Assembly: GCA_029777095.1 (NCBI GenBank)
Contig: JAKOTS010000095.1
Coordinates: forward strand, 35,715-99,714
Length of the DNA: 64,000 bases
Origin: Actinomycetes bacterium
Lineage (GTDB): Bacteria > Actinomycetota > Actinomycetes > Actinomycetales > Microbacteriaceae
Direction of reading: 5' to 3'
Shown here: in pieces, positions 61,801 through 64,000 of the stretch
How positions within the stretch are numbered: position 1 is the stretch's first letter
Layout of the letters: the number at the start of each line of letters is the position of its first letter
The notes under the pieces: generated by a model
What the model saw: the letters and a program-made list of their open reading frames with translations, nothing else
Told to the model about the DNA's origin: nothing
The model's database searches: none
Translations under genes and position numbers: made by a program

Positions 61801-64000
61801 CGGCCGCAGTCGCGGTGCTCGCGAACGATTCCGACCCTGACGGCGACCGCATCGACCTCGACCCGAAGGGGCTCGAGGTACCTGAAGGGCTCACCGCCGA
61901 GGTCAAGTCGAACCAGATCATCGTGCAGACGCCGGACGAACCCGGCGAGTACACGATTCCCTATCGGATTACCGACGCGCGTGGCGCCAGTGCGATCGGC
62001 GCGTTGCTGGTGCTCGTGCAGAACGATGTGCCGTTGCAACCGCCGCTCGCTCGCGATGACCGGGTCACCGCCGAGCAGGTCGGCGAAGAAGCAACCGTCG
62101 ACGTCATCGTGCTCGACAACGACGTTGACCCCGATGGGGTCGCTGCCGAGCTCAAGGTGGCGCTTGTCGGCACCACCACCGCGAAGGTGCTCCCCGGTGG
62201 GATCGTGCGAGTCACGGTGGCCGAGGCATCCCAAATCATCACTTACACGGTCACAGACGTCGACGGCCTCACCGCGAGCGCGTTCGTGCTCGTGCCCGGT
62301 TCGAAAGATCTGCGACCGGTGCTCCGCTCGACCGACGAGGTCGTGGTGCAAAGTGGTGAGACGATCGAGCTGCGCCTCGCCGATTACGTGACCGTGGCGG
62401 GTGGCGGCAAGGCCGTGATTACCGAGGCCGCGAAGGCGACGGCGAACCACTCGAACGGTGCCTCGCTCGTAAAAGACCAGTCGACGCTTGTCTACACTTC
62501 GGCGGATCGGTACTTCGGCAAGGACGCCATCACGTTCGAAGTGACCGACGGCACGGGGCCCGATGCTCCCGAAGGGCGCAAGGCCGTCCTCACGATTCCG
62601 GTGACCGTGCTGCCCCCGAAGAATCAATCCCCGACCTTCGCCGACAGCACGCTTGACGTCGCGCCGGGCGAAAGCGCAACCGACCTCGACCTTCGGGCAT
62701 CGGCCACGGACCCCGACGAGGGCGACCTGAAAAAGCTCACGTTCCGCATGATTGGCGGAGCACCGAGCGGCTTCAGCGTCTCGGTCGACGGCTCGACGCT
62801 CAAGGCGTCGGCCGACGCAAAGACGCCGAAGGGCACCGTCGGAAGCGTCACGATCGAAGTCAGCGATGGCGAATCTGAGCCGGTCCGCGGCACGGTGGAT
62901 GTCAGGGTGACGGCCTCGATCCGGCCCCTCGCTGCGGCGAACGATGACGTGATTCTCGAAGCGCACCAGGGCAAGGATGCCACGGTCAAGGTGCTCGCGA
63001 ACGACTACAACCCCTTCCCCGAAACGCCGTTGAAGGTGCTGCTCGCGGAGGTTGAAGCGGGCGAAGGCACAGCGAAGGTCGTCGGCGAGACCGTGGTTGT
63101 AACCCCGGCGGCCGACTACTTCGGCACGATGATTGTGCGCTACCGCGTGAGCGACGCGACAAGCGACAACACCCGCGAGGTGGATGGCCGCATTCGCCTC
63201 ACCGTGCAGGGCCGCCCCGATACCCCCGGCGTGCCGACCGTCACCAGTGTGCAGGACCGCCTCGTCGTCATGTCGTGGACGCCCCCGTCGAACAACGGTG
63301 CCGAAATCACGCACTACGAGGTGACTTCGCTGACGCCCGCGGGCTACAAGAAGACCTGCGCGTCAACCACCTGCACGCTCAATGGCCTGACGAACAACGT
63401 CGAATACACCTTCCAGGTCATCGCCGTGAACCGCGTCGGTTCGTCTGACCCGTCGCTGCCTTCGGCCGTGGCTCGTCCCGATGCGCGCCCCGACACGCCG
63501 CAGCCGCCGACGCTTGCGTTCGGTGACCGCGCGATCGATGTGCGTTGGATCACGCCGCCGACCCCGGGTTCGCCCGTCGAGTCGTTCACGCTCGAGATAT
63601 CGCCGGCACCGCCGAGTGGCTCAATTCAGAAGACCGGCGTCACCGGCAACACGCTGCGCTGGGAGGGGCTCGAGAACGGCACCGCCTACCAGGTGCGCGT
63701 GCGGGCGCACAACCGCGCTCCGGAGCCTTCAAGCTGGAGCGGCTACTCGAGCACGATGATCCCGGCTGCACCGCCCGAAGCGCCCGGCGCGCCGACGACC
63801 GCGCGGCTTGACCCGGTCGGGCCGCAGGCGCAGCTCCAGGTCAGCTGGGGTGAGCCCGCGAACAACGGCGACGCGGTGTCGAAGTACACCCTGTACGTCA
63901 TGCAGGGCGGCGCCATCAAGAGCACGATCAACAACATCCCCGCGAGCACACGAAGCCAGGCCGTTGTGATCGCCGCCTCGACGACCGATTACACATTCAC
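58827..64000 (+). CDS. Giant Ig-like/fibronectin III repeat surface protein (3' end outside window)
   Basis: The frame is open from ATG 58827 to the window edge, at least 1724 residues. MGVFAQVRRKRSALVGASILTV is a basic start plus signal or anchor helix. Residues about 40-320 look like a beta-propeller-type region (GADTVAILEPKDGALWVTD). An acidic linker (EGDEEDEENTAEEF) leads to about ten Ig-like/cadherin-like domains of about 95 residues, each with VLANDSDPDGD-type calcium-binding loops, and from about residue 1470 FN3 domains (PGVPTVTSVQDRLVVMSWTPP). GGAG precedes the start. In relatives such a gene is followed by MoxR, DUF58 and transglutaminase genes; those would lie outside. Confidence 0.85.
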   Translation, partial: MGVFAQVRRKRSALVGASILTVSAVAITTMALAYDGYPTVEADLNDGGVWLTKTSSLLVGHFNHQSAVLDGGLRTKGDDYDIAQAGRTVLVVDGSNATVTAVDPAQVKLLGSANIPGGASVSLGADTVAILEPKDGALWVTDVDSIESFNAAAIDPITTLGKGAVATVGTDGTVYAASPEQRELVEVAMSPQREPLDPTRSGLDIAEGAALAISAIGDRAIVLDHDTQRVIVRGGGTTQLEDAAGARLQQPSDSAANVAIATADALVQIPVGGGDPISTPSGGAVGVPAQPVQLTGCTYAAWSGSNRFVRDCLLDAQDAATDIDRADENAEFMFRVNRKIVVLNDTFGGTAWMASENMQRVDNWNDITPPEGDEEDEENTAEEFTETTLPERTDINTTPVAADDDFGVRAGRTTIISVIDNDSDPDGDVLTATLPSGSPGIGTVEPIYGGTALQISVPDDATGRDAFIYRVDDGRGGWDEATVRISVSEAGTNQSPVQKRAAAVTVEQSGSVSYNVLPDWLDPDGDDLFLKAASVPDGDEVEFTADGQITFRATSQVQGRKEIAIVVSDGTGDTEGVLRVDVRPIGSTKPVTNADHVQTRVGQTVTVSPLVNDVSPSGVPLRLARLDEVAGAKIVPDYTTGTFSFQAEARGTYYAQYLVTDGPNTVVGIVRIDVEEALAEDLPPIAVRDVAMLPGGSEVLVDVLANDSDPGGGILVVQSVTVPQGAGVSVAVLNHEVLRIADQGGLVEPVTIGYRVSNGTKTADGEVIVIPVPAPNKLKPPVATDDSVVVRAGDIVTIPVLANDYHPNGDLIKVSPTLIDPIIDPADGDVFVSENTLRFRAGETAKTVYATYEVVDSAGQKDAGYVTIQILGVDEETNAAPRPRDLTARVLSGSIVRIPIPLDGIDTDGDSVELIGAASAPAKGRIIEVGQSWLVYEAYENSTGVDSFTYLVRDRLGKEGVAPVRVGIAPPEVDNQRPYAVNDSVILRPSRSAAVAVLANDSDPDGDRIDLDPKGLEVPEGLTAEVKSNQIIVQTPDEPGEYTIPYRITDARGASAIGALLVLVQNDVPLQPPLARDDRVTAEQVGEEATVDVIVLDNDVDPDGVAAELKVALVGTTTAKVLPGGIVRVTVAEASQIITYTVTDVDGLTASAFVLVPGSKDLRPVLRSTDEVVVQSGETIELRLADYVTVAGGGKAVITEAAKATANHSNGASLVKDQSTLVYTSADRYFGKDAITFEVTDGTGPDAPEGRKAVLTIPVTVLPPKNQSPTFADSTLDVAPGESATDLDLRASATDPDEGDLKKLTFRMIGGAPSGFSVSVDGSTLKASADAKTPKGTVGSVTIEVSDGESEPVRGTVDVRVTASIRPLAAANDDVILEAHQGKDATVKVLANDYNPFPETPLKVLLAEVEAGEGTAKVVGETVVVTPAADYFGTMIVRYRVSDATSDNTREVDGRIRLTVQGRPDTPGVPTVTSVQDRLVVMSWTPPSNNGAEITHYEVTSLTPAGYKKTCASTTCTLNGLTNNVEYTFQVIAVNRVGSSDPSLPSAVARPDARPDTPQPPTLAFGDRAIDVRWITPPTPGSPVESFTLEISPAPPSGSIQKTGVTGNTLRWEGLENGTAYQVRVRAHNRAPEPSSWSGYSSTMIPAAPPEAPGAPTTARLDPVGPQAQLQVSWGEPANNGDAVSKYTLYVMQGGAIKSTINNIPASTRSQAVVIAASTTDYTF

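Noticed and set aside
61650..63314. A 554-residue ORF antisense to the giant Ig-like protein
   Set aside because: It is the complement of a GC-rich coding strand with strong third-position bias; its protein is His/Arg-rich without domains, and the plus-strand frame has clear domain structure.

Overview
The window is a 64 kb stretch of high-GC chromosome from an actinobacterium, most likely a member of the Microbacteriaceae. The basis is gene content and order remembered for that family (mazG-hisS, eno-ftsB-DUF501-S8 protease, NDH-2, a DUF6264 protein, an xseA-xseB-DUF4245-carbonic anhydrase-fumC operon, ispH, fbaA, glpX, rmuC, ychF) and the strong GC bias at third codon positions. No search could be run, so family names rest on motifs read by eye.

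Layout. 1-43094 is a dense core region. It holds nucleotide and tRNA metabolism (mazG, hisS), transporters, a YtrA-type GntR/DUF1648 pair, glycolysis (eno, fbaA, glpX), cell division (ftsB-like), a membrane-anchored subtilisin, NDH-2, one short tRNA with a UAA anticodon, an aldolase/lactone oxidase pair, lemA, an AlkX-like DNA glycosylase, threonine ammonia-lyase, greA, a PAQR protein, a cis-prenyltransferase, a PIN-PhoH protein, a two-component system, exonuclease VII, ispH, rmuC and the ychF GTPase. 43095 to about 46210 is an accretion region: the last eight codons of ychF (VEFRFNV-stop) recur five more times as direct repeats, four of them with synonymous or near-synonymous differences, bounding small cargo segments (membrane protein plus HTH regulator; higBA with a nonsense-mutated toxin and a decayed acetyltransferase; a TPR protein). 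46223-47487 is an IS3-family element with 25-bp perfect ends and a 3-bp target duplication, inserted directly before the stop codon of an alpha/beta hydrolase gene. 48254-58736 is mixed accessory and conserved material: a FadR-type regulator divergent from a lone ABC ATPase, SulP permease, an HTH/Clp_N-SRPBCC operon with two clear operators, a small kinase and monooxygenase, an acetyltransferase, DUF1801 proteins, a lipoprotein and a PKD-like secreted protein. 58827 to the right edge is one very large Ig-like/fibronectin III surface protein that runs out of the window.

How the genes work together. Many neighbours overlap by ATGA, GTGA or TGATG, showing tight translational coupling: GntR-DUF1648, DUF501-protease, histidine kinase-response regulator, xseB-DUF4245-carbonic anhydrase-fumC, ispH-DUF6264, HTH-Clp_N and kinase-monooxygenase. 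A second theme is leaderless transcription: in 17 genes a TANNNT-like -10 box ends exactly six bases before the start codon, which fixes several starts. The repeat array at the 3' end of ychF is the observation most likely to be new: it looks like a chain of integration events at a protein-gene 3' end, with no recombinase gene in the window.
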